Assembly (NCBI GenBank): GCA_002212725.1 | Contig: MTCR01000126.1 | Coordinates: 1 to 42,524, forward strand | Length of the DNA stretch: 42,524 bases | From: Sphingobacteriales bacterium TSM_CSM | GTDB lineage: Bacteria; Bacteroidota; Bacteroidia; Chitinophagales; UBA2359 | Reading direction: 5' to 3' | Shown: positions 27,032 through 36,800 of the stretch, piece after piece | Numbering within the stretch: position 1 is the stretch's first letter | Layout of the letters: every line of letters begins with the position of its first letter | Position numbers and translations under genes: made by a program | The notes under the pieces: generated by a model | Database searches by the model: none | Seen by the model: only the letters and a program-made list of their open reading frames with translations | Told to the model about the DNA's origin: nothing

Positions 27032-27070
27032 CCCCCCTTTTGAAACCTGTTAACGGGCGGGGGTGTTTTG
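27032..27070. terminator. Terminator-like hairpin between convergent genes
   Basis: CCCCC at 27032-27036 can pair with GGGGG at 27059-27063, followed by TGTTTT on the plus strand. The inner part contains the small palindrome GTTAAC. It lies between the ends of the PI-PLC gene (+) and the Rpn-like gene (-). The loop is large, so the call is modest. Confidence 0.4.
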
Positions 27071-27082
27071 CAGGCACTGTGT

Positions 27083-28036
27083 TTATAGTTTCTCAATTTC
27101 TTCTTTAGACAAACTTGTTAAGTCTGCAATTACATCAATTGCAAAACCTTTTGCTTTCATAGATTTTGCAATTTCCAGCTTTCCTTCCAGTTTCCCTTCC
27201 AGTTTCCCTTCCAGTTTGCCTTCCAGTTTGCCTTCCAGTTTGCCTTCGGCAATACCTTCTTGTTTACCTTTTGCCCTTGCTTCGGCTAATTCTTTTTCTA
27301 CATCAGCCATTTTGGTATGTTGTTCGCTGGCAATATCGTGCAACCGTTTGAGATAGTGCTGGTAAGATTTGCGCTCGTTCTCATCCATTCTCATTTGGTC
27401 TAACCGCTCTTTGGCTTCGGGAAGCCCTTTTGCGGTAAAACTTTCGCGCACTTCGCCATTTTTAAGAAAATAAATCCACTCGTCTAACTTGTCGGTCACC
27501 CGGTCGTTAAATTTATCAACTTTAATGAGCCAGTATTCGGGGAAAATGTGACTGGGGTTTTCTTTCAGATATAATTCTTTTTGACGGTCTGCCAAATCCA
27601 GAACATCGCCTTTATGTATGCCCTTAAAATTGGTTGTTCCGTGGTAAACATAATCTTTACCCTGCCCCAGGTCGAAATAGGCAATGGTAATAGAAATTAC
27701 TTTTTTAACATTTGAATAGGGTTTACCTTCCCGTATATGCTCGGTAATTACTTTTGAGGTGCCGTATAAAATGCGGTGAAAGTAGTCGTATTCTTTGCTG
27801 TTTTGTACTTCAATTATTACCAGTTCGCTTTTACTGTTTTCAACCAGAATATCAACCCTGTTGTGTTTATCGTTTTCGGTTTCTTTGTTGCTTTCGCTGT
27901 CAAGTATATGCAGTATTTTTATGTTTTCGGATAAAAGTTCACTTAAAAACCCTTCCAGAATATCAAAATTAGCTTTGTGGCGAAGTATTTTCTTCATCGC
28001 CCAGTCAAAGCGGATTAATTTTTTTGTTTTTTTCAT
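27083..28036 (-). CDS. Rpn / PD-(D/E)XK nuclease-family protein with an EGKL tandem-repeat linker
   Basis: The 317-residue protein resembles the Rpn family (recombination-promoting nuclease, formerly 'putative transposase' of the PDDEXK_2 type). The start is typical: RFDWAMKKILRHKANFDILEGFLSELL. The nuclease core shows VDILVENSKSELVIIEVQ, giving Asp62, Glu76 and Gln78, the D-(x)n-E-x-Q version of the motif used by this family. Residues about 260-288 are six copies of EGKL, encoded by a 12-bp DNA repeat. The C-terminus is a short helical hairpin ending LTSLSKEEIEKL, which looks like a small DNA-binding or oligomerisation unit. Rpn proteins promote RecA-independent recombination in E. coli. No inverted terminal repeats flank the gene, so it is not a visible transposon. 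Confidence 0.85.
   Translation of the reverse strand: MKKTKKLIRFDWAMKKILRHKANFDILEGFLSELLSENIKILHILDSESNKETENDKHNRVDILVENSKSELVIIEVQNSKEYDYFHRILYGTSKVITEHIREGKPYSNVKKVISITIAYFDLGQGKDYVYHGTTNFKGIHKGDVLDLADRQKELYLKENPSHIFPEYWLIKVDKFNDRVTDKLDEWIYFLKNGEVRESFTAKGLPEAKERLDQMRMDENERKSYQHYLKRLHDIASEQHTKMADVEKELAEARAKGKQEGIAEGKLEGKLEGKLEGKLEGKLEGKLEIAKSMKAKGFAIDVIADLTSLSKEEIEKL
27175..27248 (-). repeat. 12-bp tandem repeat encoding (EGKL)6
   Basis: On the plus strand the unit is TTCCAGTTTGCC or TTCCAGTTTCCC, repeated about six times with one-base changes. Being 12 bp, each gain or loss of a unit keeps the frame and adds or removes four residues of a helical linker. Confidence 0.85.
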
Positions 28037-28174
28037 GACTCAACAGTTTAAAAAACAAAAATACGGTAAATTGTTTACATTTACCGTATTTGCCGTGCAT
28101 TTTGAAGCCCATTTAAATTTTTACCTGATTAATGTTTTTGTTGTGGTGCAGTTGTATGGCAGGTAATTTTCGGG

Positions 28175-28873
28175 TTATTTTACCTCTTCTTTCAGGCGTT
28201 CTTGGTATTGTTTTCTAAATTTTTGCACCTTCGGGCTAACCACATATACACAGTAGGGTTGGTTGGGGTTGTCGTTAAAATAGTTTTGGTGGTAGTCTTC
28301 GGCTTTGTAAAATACAGAAAAAGGCACAATTTCGGTAACAATAGGGTTAATCCAGGTACCCGAAATCTGGGCTTCATCTTTAGATTGCTGTGCAATGGCC
28401 TGCTGAGTTGCATTGTGGTAAAAAATGGCAGAGCGGTACTGTGTGCCAACGTCATTACCCTGCCGGTTAAGGGTGGTGGGGTCATGAATATGCCAGAAAA
28501 TGTCTAAAATGTCCCGGTAGGTAATTGCCGCCGGGTTAAAGGTAACCTGCACTACTTCGGCATGGCCGGTGCGGCCGGTGCAAACTTCTTTGTAGGAGGG
28601 GTTTTTTACGCCTCCGCCCGAATAGCCCGATTCTACTTTTACCACCCCTTCAAGGCTTTGGTAAACGGCTTCCAGGCACCAAAAACAGCCGCCGCCAAGG
28701 GTGGCAATTTCTAAAGAATCGACAGTCGGGTTGGGTGCAACCGGTGTTGTTTGTTCGGTGTTGTTTTCCATATTGGTAATGGCGGGTTGGGCGCTGTGTT
28801 GGTTGGCACATGCGGTTAAAAAACAGCATAGCAACAACTGCGGCGCAAAGGTGAATTTAATGTTGATTTTCAT
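28175..28873 (-). CDS. msrA: Peptide methionine-S-sulfoxide reductase A, lipoprotein form
   Basis: MsrA reduces the S epimer of methionine sulfoxide in proteins. The 232-residue protein starts with a lipoprotein signal ending CCFLTAC (Cys22), so it is predicted to sit in the cell envelope. A Pro/Thr/Asn-rich linker to about residue 55 leads to the enzyme. The catalytic motif is GGGCFWCLEAVYQ with Cys63. FWHIHDPTTLNRQGNDVGTQYRSAIF is the substrate-binding block (given here in part: DPTTLNRQGNDVGTQYRS). The C-terminal HQNYF and CVYVVSPKV are also typical. The frame is open 43 residues further upstream, but the signal peptide starts at the ATG at 28873. An exact -7 box lies upstream. No msrB is adjacent. 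Confidence 0.94.
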   Translation of the reverse strand: MKINIKFTFAPQLLLCCFLTACANQHSAQPAITNMENNTEQTTPVAPNPTVDSLEIATLGGGCFWCLEAVYQSLEGVVKVESGYSGGGVKNPSYKEVCTGRTGHAEVVQVTFNPAAITYRDILDIFWHIHDPTTLNRQGNDVGTQYRSAIFYHNATQQAIAQQSKDEAQISGTWINPIVTEIVPFSVFYKAEDYHQNYFNDNPNQPYCVYVVSPKVQKFRKQYQERLKEEVK

Positions 28874-28919
28874 GGCAGGTAAACAATAGTTGAAAGGTAA
28901 AGGTTTTAACTTAATGCCG

Positions 28920-28927
28920 CAAAGGTA
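28920..28927 (-). promoter_or_regulatory. Bacteroidota -7 box for msrA
   Basis: Read on the minus strand this is TACCTTTG, an exact consensus match, 46 bases upstream of the msrA ATG. It also lies inside the longer open frame, which argues against an earlier start. Confidence 0.6.
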
Positions 28928-29093
28928 CGGTAATCTGCCCGCAACAATTGTTTTGCAGCCGACAAACGCCGTAATGCCATTGCTGAAAGCAAGACAACTC
29001 ATACCTTGTTTGCGCGTATATTTAAACCCCGAAATGCCCGAATACCCCCTTTTTTTTGTACCTTACACCCCCGAAACCATTTGCTGCTAACCA

Positions 29094-32000
29094 ATGAACA
29101 ACAAAACCGTTAAAAAAATTACCCGCCTTTTGGTTGCCAACCGCGGCGAAATTGCCATTCGCGTTTTCAGGGCAGCCACCGAGTTAAACATAACCACTAT
29201 TGGCATTTACACCTACGAAGACCGCTACTCCTTGCACCGCTACAAAGCCGATGAGGCTTACCAGATAGGAAGCAATACCGACCCGCTTAAACCCTACCTT
29301 GATGTGGAGGAAATTATACATTTGGCAAAACAGGTAGGCGCCAATGCCATACACCCCGGCTACGGTTTTTTGTCTGAAAACGTACAGTTTGCCCGCCGTT
29401 GCCAACAAGAGGGTATCATTTTTGTAGGCCCGCAGCCCGATGTAATGGAAAACCTGGGCGATAAAGTAAAAGCCAAAGAAATTGCCGTAAAAGCACAGGT
29501 GCCTGTTATAGAAAGCAACCGGCAACCGCTGGACAGCGCCGAAACAGCCATAGAAGAAGCCAACCGCATTGGCTACCCGGTAATGGTAAAAGCCGCCGCC
29601 GGCGGTGGTGGCAGGGGTATGCGCGTGGTGCGTACCGATGAAGAACTGCAAAAAGCCTTTGCCGAAGCCCGCCGCGAAGCCAAAACCGCCTTTGGCGACG
29701 ATACCGTTTTTATAGAAAAATTTATTGAAAACCCCCGCCACATAGAAGTGCAAATTCTGGGCGATAACCACGGCAACATCATTCACCTCTTTGAGCGCGA
29801 CTGCTCTGTGCAGCGCCGTTTCCAGAAAGTGGTGGAAATTGCCCCGGCCCCCGGACTGCTTGCCGAAACCAAAAGCGCCCTGTACGGCTACGCCCTGCGC
29901 ATTGCCCGAACCGTAAACTACAATAACGCCGGCACCGTAGAGTTTCTGGTTGATGCCAATGATAACATTTACTTTATTGAGGTAAACCCCAGAATACAGG
30001 TAGAACACACCGTTACCGAAGTAGTAACCGGCATTGACCTGGTGCGCACCCAAATTCTTATTGCCGAAGGTCATGCCCTCAACTCGCAGCGACTGCGCAT
30101 TTACGGCCAACACGATATTCACCTGAACGGCTACGCCCTGCAATGCCGCATTACCACCGAAGACCCCTTAAACGGCTTTAAACCCGATTACGGAACCATT
30201 GTAGCCTACCGCAATGCCGCCGGTTTCAACATACGCCTCGATGAGGGCAGCGCTTTTACCGGCGCCGTAATTTCACCGTTTTTCGACTCCATGCTGGTAA
30301 AAGTTACCGCATCGGGACGCAGTTTTAACGGTGCCTGCCAGCGCCTGCACCGGGCTTTACTGGAATTCAGGGTGCGCGGCGTAAAAACCAATCTCCCTTT
30401 CCTCGAAAAAGTGGTTACACACCCCATTTTCCTGAGCGGAAACGCCACCGTTGGCTTCATTGACCAGCACCCCGAATTGTTTGAGTTTAAACGCCGCCGC
30501 GACCGCGCCACCAAACTGCTGGGCTACTTAGCTAACGTAAGTGTAAACGGCAACCCCGATGTAAGACACGTTGACCCCAACCGCAAATTTACCCAACCCG
30601 TTGTGCCCGGCAGTTATAACCGCCACAACGCCGGCTACCCCAACGGAACCAAACAACTGCTTACCGAACTGAAACCCGACGGGTTTTGCCAATGGCTCAA
30701 ACAGCAAACCGTTGTACAAATTACCGACACCACTTTCCGCGACGCTCACCAGTCTTTGCTGGCCACCCGCGTAAGAACGCAAGATATGCTGCAGGTGGCC
30801 GAAGCCTTTGCCAAAAGCCACCCGCAAACTTTTTCCATGGAAGTATGGGGCGGCGCCACCTTTGATGTGGCCATGCGCTTTTTGCACGAGTGCCCCTGGC
30901 AACGCCTCAGACTGCTGCGCGAAGCCATACCCAATATTTTGCTGCAAATGCTGCTGCGCGGCGCCAATGCCGTAGGCTATACCGCTTACCCCGATAACCT
31001 GGTGGTTAAATTTATTGAAAAAGCAGCCGAAACAGGCATAGATATTTTCAGAATTTTTGACTCGCTCAACTGGATTGAAAACATGCGCATAAGCATTGAA
31101 GCAGTGCGCAAATATACCGGCAGCATTGCCGAAGCCTGCATCTGCTACACCGGCGACCTGAACAACCCCAACGAAAAAAAGTTTACCCTCCAATACTACC
31201 TTACGCTGGCCAAACAATTAGAAGATGCCGGCGCACACATCATTGCCATTAAAGATATGGCCGGGTTGCTTAAACCCTATGCTGCTTCGGTGCTGGTTTC
31301 GGAACTTAAAAAAACGGTTCAAATTCCGGTGCACCTCCACACGCACGATACCTCATCGGCTCAATTAGCCACCTATATCAAAGCCATAGAAGCCGGGGTT
31401 GATGTGGTAGATGTGGCGCTGGCTTCCATGTCGGGGTTAACCTCTCAACCCAATTTCAACACGCTGGTTGAAATTATGAAAGGGCAAGAACGTGCCCCGA
31501 AGTTCAACATTCAATCGCTCAACCTGTTTTCCGATTACTGGGAAACCGTGCGCGAATACTACTACCCCTTTGAATCGGGGTTACATGCCGGCACCGCCGA
31601 AGTATATGCCCACGAAATGCCCGGCGGACAATACTCCAACCTGCAGGCGCAGGCCGCCGCCATAGGGCTTGAAAACCGCATGACCGATATAAAAAATGCC
31701 TATATTACCGTAAACCGCTTGTTTGGCGACATTGTAAAGGTTACACCCTCCAGCAAGGTAGTGGGCGATTTGGCGCTCTTTATGGTAGCCAACAACCTTA
31801 CCGAAGAAGATATTTTGCAAAAAGGAGATACACTGGCTTTTCCCGAATCGGTGCGCGGGTTTTTCCGGGGCGATTTGGGGCAACCCTATGGCGGTTTTCC
31901 CGAAAAAATGCAGCAAATGGTGCTCAAAGGCGTACAACCTATTACCGACCGCGCCAATGCCCACATGCAACCCGTTGACTTTGACGCCGAGTTTACCGCC

Positions 32001-32558
32001 TTTTGCCTGCAATATGGCGACCACTGCACCGAACTTGATTTTTTATCTTACAAACTGTACCCCAAAGTATTTGATGATTTTTACCACCACCGCCAAAAGT
32101 ACGGCGATGTGGGCATTTTACCCACGCCACCTTTTTTCTTTGGCATGAAAGAAGGCGAAGAAATTACCGTTGACCTGGAACCCGGTAAAACCCTGCTTAT
32201 TAAACTGCTCTACATTAGCAAACCCGATGCCGAAGGTTGCCGCAACGTGCATTTTAACCTCAACGGCCAAACCCGAACCGTGCGCGTAAAAGACCACAGC
32301 ATTGTGGTAAAAGAGGTAAGCCACCAAAAAGCACAGCCCGGCAACCCCGCCGAAATTGGCGCGCCGCTGCAAGGCCGCCTGTCGAAAATATTTGTAAAAC
32401 CGGGCGATAAAGTGGTAAAAAACGCCCCGCTCTTTGTAATTGAAGCCATGAAAATGGAAACCACCGTTACCGCCCCGCAAAACGCTACCATAGACCGGCT
32501 GATTTTGCCCGAAGGGGTAATGGTAAAAGCAGATGATTTGGTAGTAAAACTGCTGTAA
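29094..32558 (+). CDS. pyc: Pyruvate carboxylase
   Basis: Pyruvate carboxylase makes oxaloacetate from pyruvate, bicarbonate and ATP to refill the TCA cycle and feed gluconeogenesis. The 1,154-residue length is that of the complete single-chain enzyme. The biotin carboxylase domain (about 5-455) shows LLVANRGEIAIRVFRA, HPGYGFLSEN, the ATP-grasp Gly-rich loop KAAAGGGGRGMR and EVNPRIQVEHTVTE. The carboxyltransferase domain (about 540-830) shows TTFRDAHQSLLATRVRT, the HLHTHDTSSAQLATY metal site and the allosteric linker region. The biotinyl domain at the C-terminus has EAMKMETTV, with the Lys to be biotinylated. Start ATG 29094 fits homologues. It is divergent from msrA by 220 bases and convergent with the HIT gene by 34. 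Confidence 0.97.
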   Translation: MNNKTVKKITRLLVANRGEIAIRVFRAATELNITTIGIYTYEDRYSLHRYKADEAYQIGSNTDPLKPYLDVEEIIHLAKQVGANAIHPGYGFLSENVQFARRCQQEGIIFVGPQPDVMENLGDKVKAKEIAVKAQVPVIESNRQPLDSAETAIEEANRIGYPVMVKAAAGGGGRGMRVVRTDEELQKAFAEARREAKTAFGDDTVFIEKFIENPRHIEVQILGDNHGNIIHLFERDCSVQRRFQKVVEIAPAPGLLAETKSALYGYALRIARTVNYNNAGTVEFLVDANDNIYFIEVNPRIQVEHTVTEVVTGIDLVRTQILIAEGHALNSQRLRIYGQHDIHLNGYALQCRITTEDPLNGFKPDYGTIVAYRNAAGFNIRLDEGSAFTGAVISPFFDSMLVKVTASGRSFNGACQRLHRALLEFRVRGVKTNLPFLEKVVTHPIFLSGNATVGFIDQHPELFEFKRRRDRATKLLGYLANVSVNGNPDVRHVDPNRKFTQPVVPGSYNRHNAGYPNGTKQLLTELKPDGFCQWLKQQTVVQITDTTFRDAHQSLLATRVRTQDMLQVAEAFAKSHPQTFSMEVWGGATFDVAMRFLHECPWQRLRLLREAIPNILLQMLLRGANAVGYTAYPDNLVVKFIEKAAETGIDIFRIFDSLNWIENMRISIEAVRKYTGSIAEACICYTGDLNNPNEKKFTLQYYLTLAKQLEDAGAHIIAIKDMAGLLKPYAASVLVSELKKTVQIPVHLHTHDTSSAQLATYIKAIEAGVDVVDVALASMSGLTSQPNFNTLVEIMKGQERAPKFNIQSLNLFSDYWETVREYYYPFESGLHAGTAEVYAHEMPGGQYSNLQAQAAAIGLENRMTDIKNAYITVNRLFGDIVKVTPSSKVVGDLALFMVANNLTEEDILQKGDTLAFPESVRGFFRGDLGQPYGGFPEKMQQMVLKGVQPITDRANAHMQPVDFDAEFTAFCLQYGDHCTELDFLSYKLYPKVFDDFYHHRQKYGDVGILPTPPFFFGMKEGEEITVDLEPGKTLLIKLLYISKPDAEGCRNVHFNLNGQTRTVRVKDHSIVVKEVSHQKAQPGNPAEIGAPLQGRLSKIFVKPGDKVVKNAPLFVIEAMKMETTVTAPQNATIDRLILPEGVMVKADDLVVKLL

Positions 32559-32592
32559 AAACCCCGTGTACTCCAATTATAAGCGCTTGCAA

Positions 32593-32985
32593 TTACACCT
32601 TTTGCCCTATTTCCTGTGCCAGTTGGGCATATTCTTCCTTGGTTATTTTTACCCTCGGTTTGGTAAAATCAAGGTCGTGCAGGCTGTTAATGGGCACTAA
32701 GTGTAAGTGTGCATGAGGCACTTCCAGGCCAATAACGGCAATGCCAATGCGCTCACAGGGCACGGTTTGCTCAATGGCCAGCGCCACTTTTTTGGCAAAC
32801 AGCACAAGTCCGGCCAGCAGGTTGTCGTCAAGGTCAAAAATATAGTCGGTTTCCTGTTTCGGAATTACCAGGGTATGCCCTTTAGCCAAAGGGTTAATGT
32901 CTAAAAAAGCCAGATATTGGTCGGTTTCGGCTACTTTATAACAGGGAATTTCGCCTGCCGCAATTCTTGAAAAGATGCTTGCCAT
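32593..32985 (-). CDS. HIT-family nucleotide-binding protein
   Basis: This 130-residue protein belongs to the histidine-triad family of nucleotide hydrolases/transferases. The triad is HAHLHLVP near residue 98. The family start SIFSRIAAGEIPCYKV and the block GHTLVIPKQETDYIFDL are also present. Members of the Hint branch hydrolyse AMP-linked amines; the physiological substrate is usually unknown. The start is set at the ATG at 32985, giving the common short N-terminus. The frame stays open for 29 more codons without family similarity, and a -7 box lies within that stretch. Confidence 0.93.
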   Translation of the reverse strand: MASIFSRIAAGEIPCYKVAETDQYLAFLDINPLAKGHTLVIPKQETDYIFDLDDNLLAGLVLFAKKVALAIEQTVPCERIGIAVIGLEVPHAHLHLVPINSLHDLDFTKPRVKITKEEYAQLAQEIGQKV

Positions 32986-33012
32986 AAAATTACAGGTTAT
33001 TGGTTTTGCCTG

Positions 33013-33020
33013 CAAAGTTA
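33013..33020 (-). promoter_or_regulatory. Bacteroidota -7 box for the HIT gene
   Basis: The minus strand reads TAACTTTG, an exact match to the consensus, 27 bases upstream of the HIT start codon. Confidence 0.6.
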
Positions 33021-33090
33021 ACAAAAACGGCGGTAAAATGTACCGATGCATACACTCTGTATGCCTACACATTACGGCAAACAGGTTTTT

Positions 33091-33519
33091 CTATTCAACC
33101 ACAAACTCCACCGTATAGTCATCGGGAATTTTAGAAACGGCTATCAGGTTATAATCGGGCACAGCCACAAGGCAGTCAATAGGTTTAGGCGTAAGGGTAT
33201 ATGTTACCTGCTTAGCTGCGTCATTGCGGCAAACTGCCAACGTGTTTCCACAATTTTCGGTATAAACCGCCAACCCGGTTTGGGTAACAAAATCTATTTC
33301 CACAACCGGTGGCATACAATCGCAAAGTTTGCAGGCTGTTTCATCAATAAAATTTGCCAGGTCATCGGCATTTTGCAGTACATACCGGGCAGTAGTTGCC
33401 TCAAAACAGGCGTACTCTTTAAGGGTATAACCTTGTTCGGTGCAGATGCCCTCTTTTTCGCAAGCCCACAGACTGCCAATACAAAGCAATATAACAGCTA
33501 AAAAAATGGTGCGATACAT
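33091..33519 (-). CDS. Small cysteine-rich lipoprotein, unknown function
   Basis: I do not recognise this 142-residue protein. It has a lipoprotein signal, with a hydrophobic stretch MYRTIFLAVILLCIGSLWAC that ends at Cys20. The mature part is rich in cysteine: CTEQG, CFEA, CKLCDCMPP, ENCGN, VCRN and DCLVA. This suggests disulfides and an exported location. The CKLCDC cluster could bind metal or carry redox disulfides, but I see no known motif. The ATG at 33519 is used since it starts the signal peptide; an upstream start at 33573 would add 18 residues. It is on the same strand as the HIT gene, 105 bases upstream of its start. Confidence 0.72.
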   Translation of the reverse strand: MYRTIFLAVILLCIGSLWACEKEGICTEQGYTLKEYACFEATTARYVLQNADDLANFIDETACKLCDCMPPVVEIDFVTQTGLAVYTENCGNTLAVCRNDAAKQVTYTLTPKPIDCLVAVPDYNLIAVSKIPDDYTVEFVVE

Positions 33520-33871
33520 AAGTGAATTTTTTTGAGGTGTAACCATATACCATCTAAACGAATTACAGCGCAAAAGCGTTGCCTTTGTATTGGTTTAAGC
33601 AAAACAGGATATTTGTATCTGCTGCAATACTACTGCCTTTGCGCTACGCTGTTTCGTAGTTTTGGGGCAGCGCTTACTTACCGGCAGCTCCTTTTTTATA
33701 GCTAAACTAACACCCCCCAAAACCACTTATTCCCAAAATTCGACCACTTATTCCCAAATTCCTACCAGTTATTCCTTTTTGCTTTTTTGCAGTGGCAAAT
33801 TTGTTATCTTTACCGGCAACGGAAACCCCAAAATATCCGTTAGTATTTTTAAACCATAAAATTATGCCATT
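33520..33871. other. Intergenic region with short tandem repeat and possible promoter
   Basis: This 350-base stretch holds a 21-bp tandem repeat (33722-33775) and the box TATCTTTA at 33805-33812, one mismatch from TAnnTTTG, 59 bases before the next ATG. It contains no convincing gene. A four-codon mini-frame ATG CCA TTA TGA at 33864-33875 overlaps the start codon at 33872. Confidence 0.5.
33722..33775 (+). repeat. 21-bp tandem repeat, about 2.6 copies
   Basis: ACCACTTATTCCCAAAATTCG (33722-33742) is followed directly by a second copy with a shifted A run and changed end (33743-33763). A partial third copy ACCAGTTATTCC (33764-33775) ends about 30 bases before the possible -7 box of the G-tract gene. 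Two helical turns per unit would put protein sites on one face of the DNA, but this is inference. Confidence 0.75.
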
Positions 33872-36800
33872 ATGAACAAAAACAGATTAACCCCGGTAAG
33901 TTTGCGCACCGTGCTTGCGCCGTTATGTATTAGTTTATTTGTAATATGGGGGGGGGGTAAATTGCCTTTACGCACAAAACAATGGTTTCCAATGGTGTGG
34001 AGCAACTTTAGGCGGGTTTACAGGAGGCACATTAATGGAAACTCAAAGTACAGAAGAAGACGAAAATTATTGCGGACTTATGGAATTGCCTTGCGATAAT
34101 GTAATCACAATGCATCCGCAATGGTATTATGACATGTATCCAATAGAAACAATACGCCTTCGATTTCATGTGCTGCAAAAATCTGCCATGGATCCTCAAA
34201 ATCTTATTGCCGGAAACCCTGACCATGAAGCCTTTTTTGCAAATGTAGAGCAAAATACAAATGATATTTTAGGTGGATTAGACACCCCAAAACCCGATTT
34301 AGGTTATGGCGTAATTAAAGATACCAGACTCAGGGTTAAGGTAGAATCAATAGATTATTATGCCGATGAGGATTTATGGAATTTTAGCCCATTGGAGTTT
34401 GAAAATATTTATAATGGTTGGCAATGGGTAAGTACTACCTTTATAGACAAAACAGAAGTTGCACACGCTTTATTAGGTGCTACTATGCCCAATAATGCGA
34501 TAGATGTATATTTGCCGGGCAATTTTAACGATATGGCAGTTGGTAACAGTGCTTCGTATGGACAAGCTAACGTGGGCAGCAGATGGATATGGATTAGAAA
34601 TTTTTATGCAGAGTATTTGAATTTCCCATTTACATATATTGATTGCAATGTAGGCGATGGCATATCACCATGGCGAATATTGGCACATGAGGTTTTACAC
34701 TTATACGGAGGAGAACATCCTGAAGATATTTGGGACGAGGCTAACTGTGCAGACCTTGAGGATGAGGAGTATAACACTAACAATATCTTGGATAATACCT
34801 GTGACGAAGTTTTTGAGGGTGAAGCGTCTTTATCTCAGTGCCAAATGGATATGATTGAATGTTTTATGACCGGCAATTTTACTACAAACAGTGAGGCTTT
34901 CATTAATGATTACTGCGAAAAAAAAGAAGGGCAGGACATTATAGTTAATCAACCCGGTCAAGTTGTATCTTTTTCTAAACCACGGAGTTTACGTGGCGAT
35001 TTAATAGTAGAAACGGGCACAACCCTGATACTAAACTCGCTGCTTGCAATGCCCCACGAAGGAAGAATAATAGTTAAGCGAGGTGCCAAACTTATTGTTA
35101 ATGGTCAATATTCTGGTCTTGTTACAAATGGGCGCAGGTTTAAACTCTCTATGTATCCCTCTCCATATATAAATGCTCCCAATTACCACCACTATGGCGT
35201 AGATATTTGTAACGAGAAATGGCAGGGAATAGAAGTTTGGGGCAATGCTGCTATCAATCATGCAGATTTATTTGGAGCCGGAACACTTAATCTTGATGCT
35301 TATGAGAACTTGGTACTTACAGAGAATGATCCGGGTGTAGTAATCTTAAAAAACTGCGCGCGTATTGAAAATGCCGTTACAGCTATTAGCACCAAACGCG
35401 GCGGCGGTTATTATCCCGATTACAATGGAGGCATAGTATATGCCGAAAACAGCAGTTTTAACAACAACCGATGCGCTACCGAATTTTTACAATATCTGCC
35501 TCAAAATTTGAGTCAATTCCGCAACTGCACTTTCAATAGCAATGAACCAATTTCTCGCCCATATATCACCATGTGGGACACCCATGGCATATATCTTTTT
35601 GGCAATACTTTTAATGGCAATAACAACTCCACAGTCAATGAAACGGCTATTTACAGCATTGACGCAGGTTACAATCTTGTTGCTTCAAATGTATTTAAAG
35701 ACCTCACTATGGGCGTATGTGCCACATCGGGCGGGGCAAACGCACTATTGCAAATAGGGGATCCCGTTGCTACCGACTACAACCCCTCTGTTGCCAACCA
35801 ATTTGAAAACTGTCGCATAGGGTTGTATATGGCTGGCATGTTTTATGCTGAGGTAAAGAACAATTATTTTTTAAACTGCCATGTAGGTGTGTATAATGAC
35901 GGTAGCGAAAAGGTTACTACAGAGTGCAACCAGTTTGAACACCCAAATACCGCCAACACACATACCGATGTTTTATACTTTAATACAGGGGGATCGGAAT
36001 CCCTTATTCGCAACAATACCTTTGTAAATAGTTACAACAGCGTATTTGCATGGCTAAACAACAGAGGTTTAAAAATTAAATGTAATGATAACCTACAAGT
36101 AGCCTATAACTTGGTAGTAAGTGGAGATATAACTGGCAGTGGCCTCACGGGAAGTATTAATTCAGAACAAGGCACTATGGATAACAGTTCTGATGCGCCT
36201 GCCAGCAACAAATTTGGCGCTTATTTTAACCCCAGCACACATATACATACGCAGGGAACTACGCTAACATTCAACTATGTTCATCACAAAAATATGGTGT
36301 ATGTACCCATATATGATGCGGGCGCATATTATACCAAACAAGAACACAATACCTATTACAACGAGGTTTGTTTTCCCAATGATGTAGCGGAGGGCTGCTC
36401 CAATCCACCATGCAATGATTTTATTGAAGATATAAAAGCCGAAATTGAAGTATTACACGCCCTGCTTACTCAATATTCCGAAGGTAGTTTTGCCTACAAT
36501 GCCCTAAGCGAAGATATAGATTACCTGACATACAAGTTAGATGCCGCTTTAAAAGGTACGGTAGCTTACTATGAAAAATCGGATAGTCTTGACAAAGCAC
36601 TGCAAATACTCACTAATGCCGATACCGAAAACGCCCGCCGCCAAAAAGTGCGCTTACTCATAACATATGCCCGATATGCCGATGCCCAAACTGCCATTGA
36701 TAACTTGCCGCTTGCCACCCAGGAAGAGCAGCAATTTGCCGGTTTGCAACAGTTACAGCACGATTTGCGCAGCCAAAGCCAAACCTATAAAGATTTAACC

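Noticed and set aside
27083..28036. Insertion sequence carrying the 'transposase'-like Rpn gene
   Set aside because: No terminal inverted repeats or target duplication were found around it, and this family is better seen as nuclease-like.
28874..29002. 43-residue N-terminal extension of MsrA
   Set aside because: A lipoprotein signal peptide begins at 28873 and an exact -7 box lies within the extension.
29184..30143. 319-codon frame opposite pyruvate carboxylase
   Set aside because: It lies fully within the biotin carboxylase coding region on the other strand and shows no domain.
33722..33775. Possible CRISPR array
   Set aside because: The 21-bp units are directly adjacent with no spacers, there are fewer than three copies, and no cas gene is nearby.
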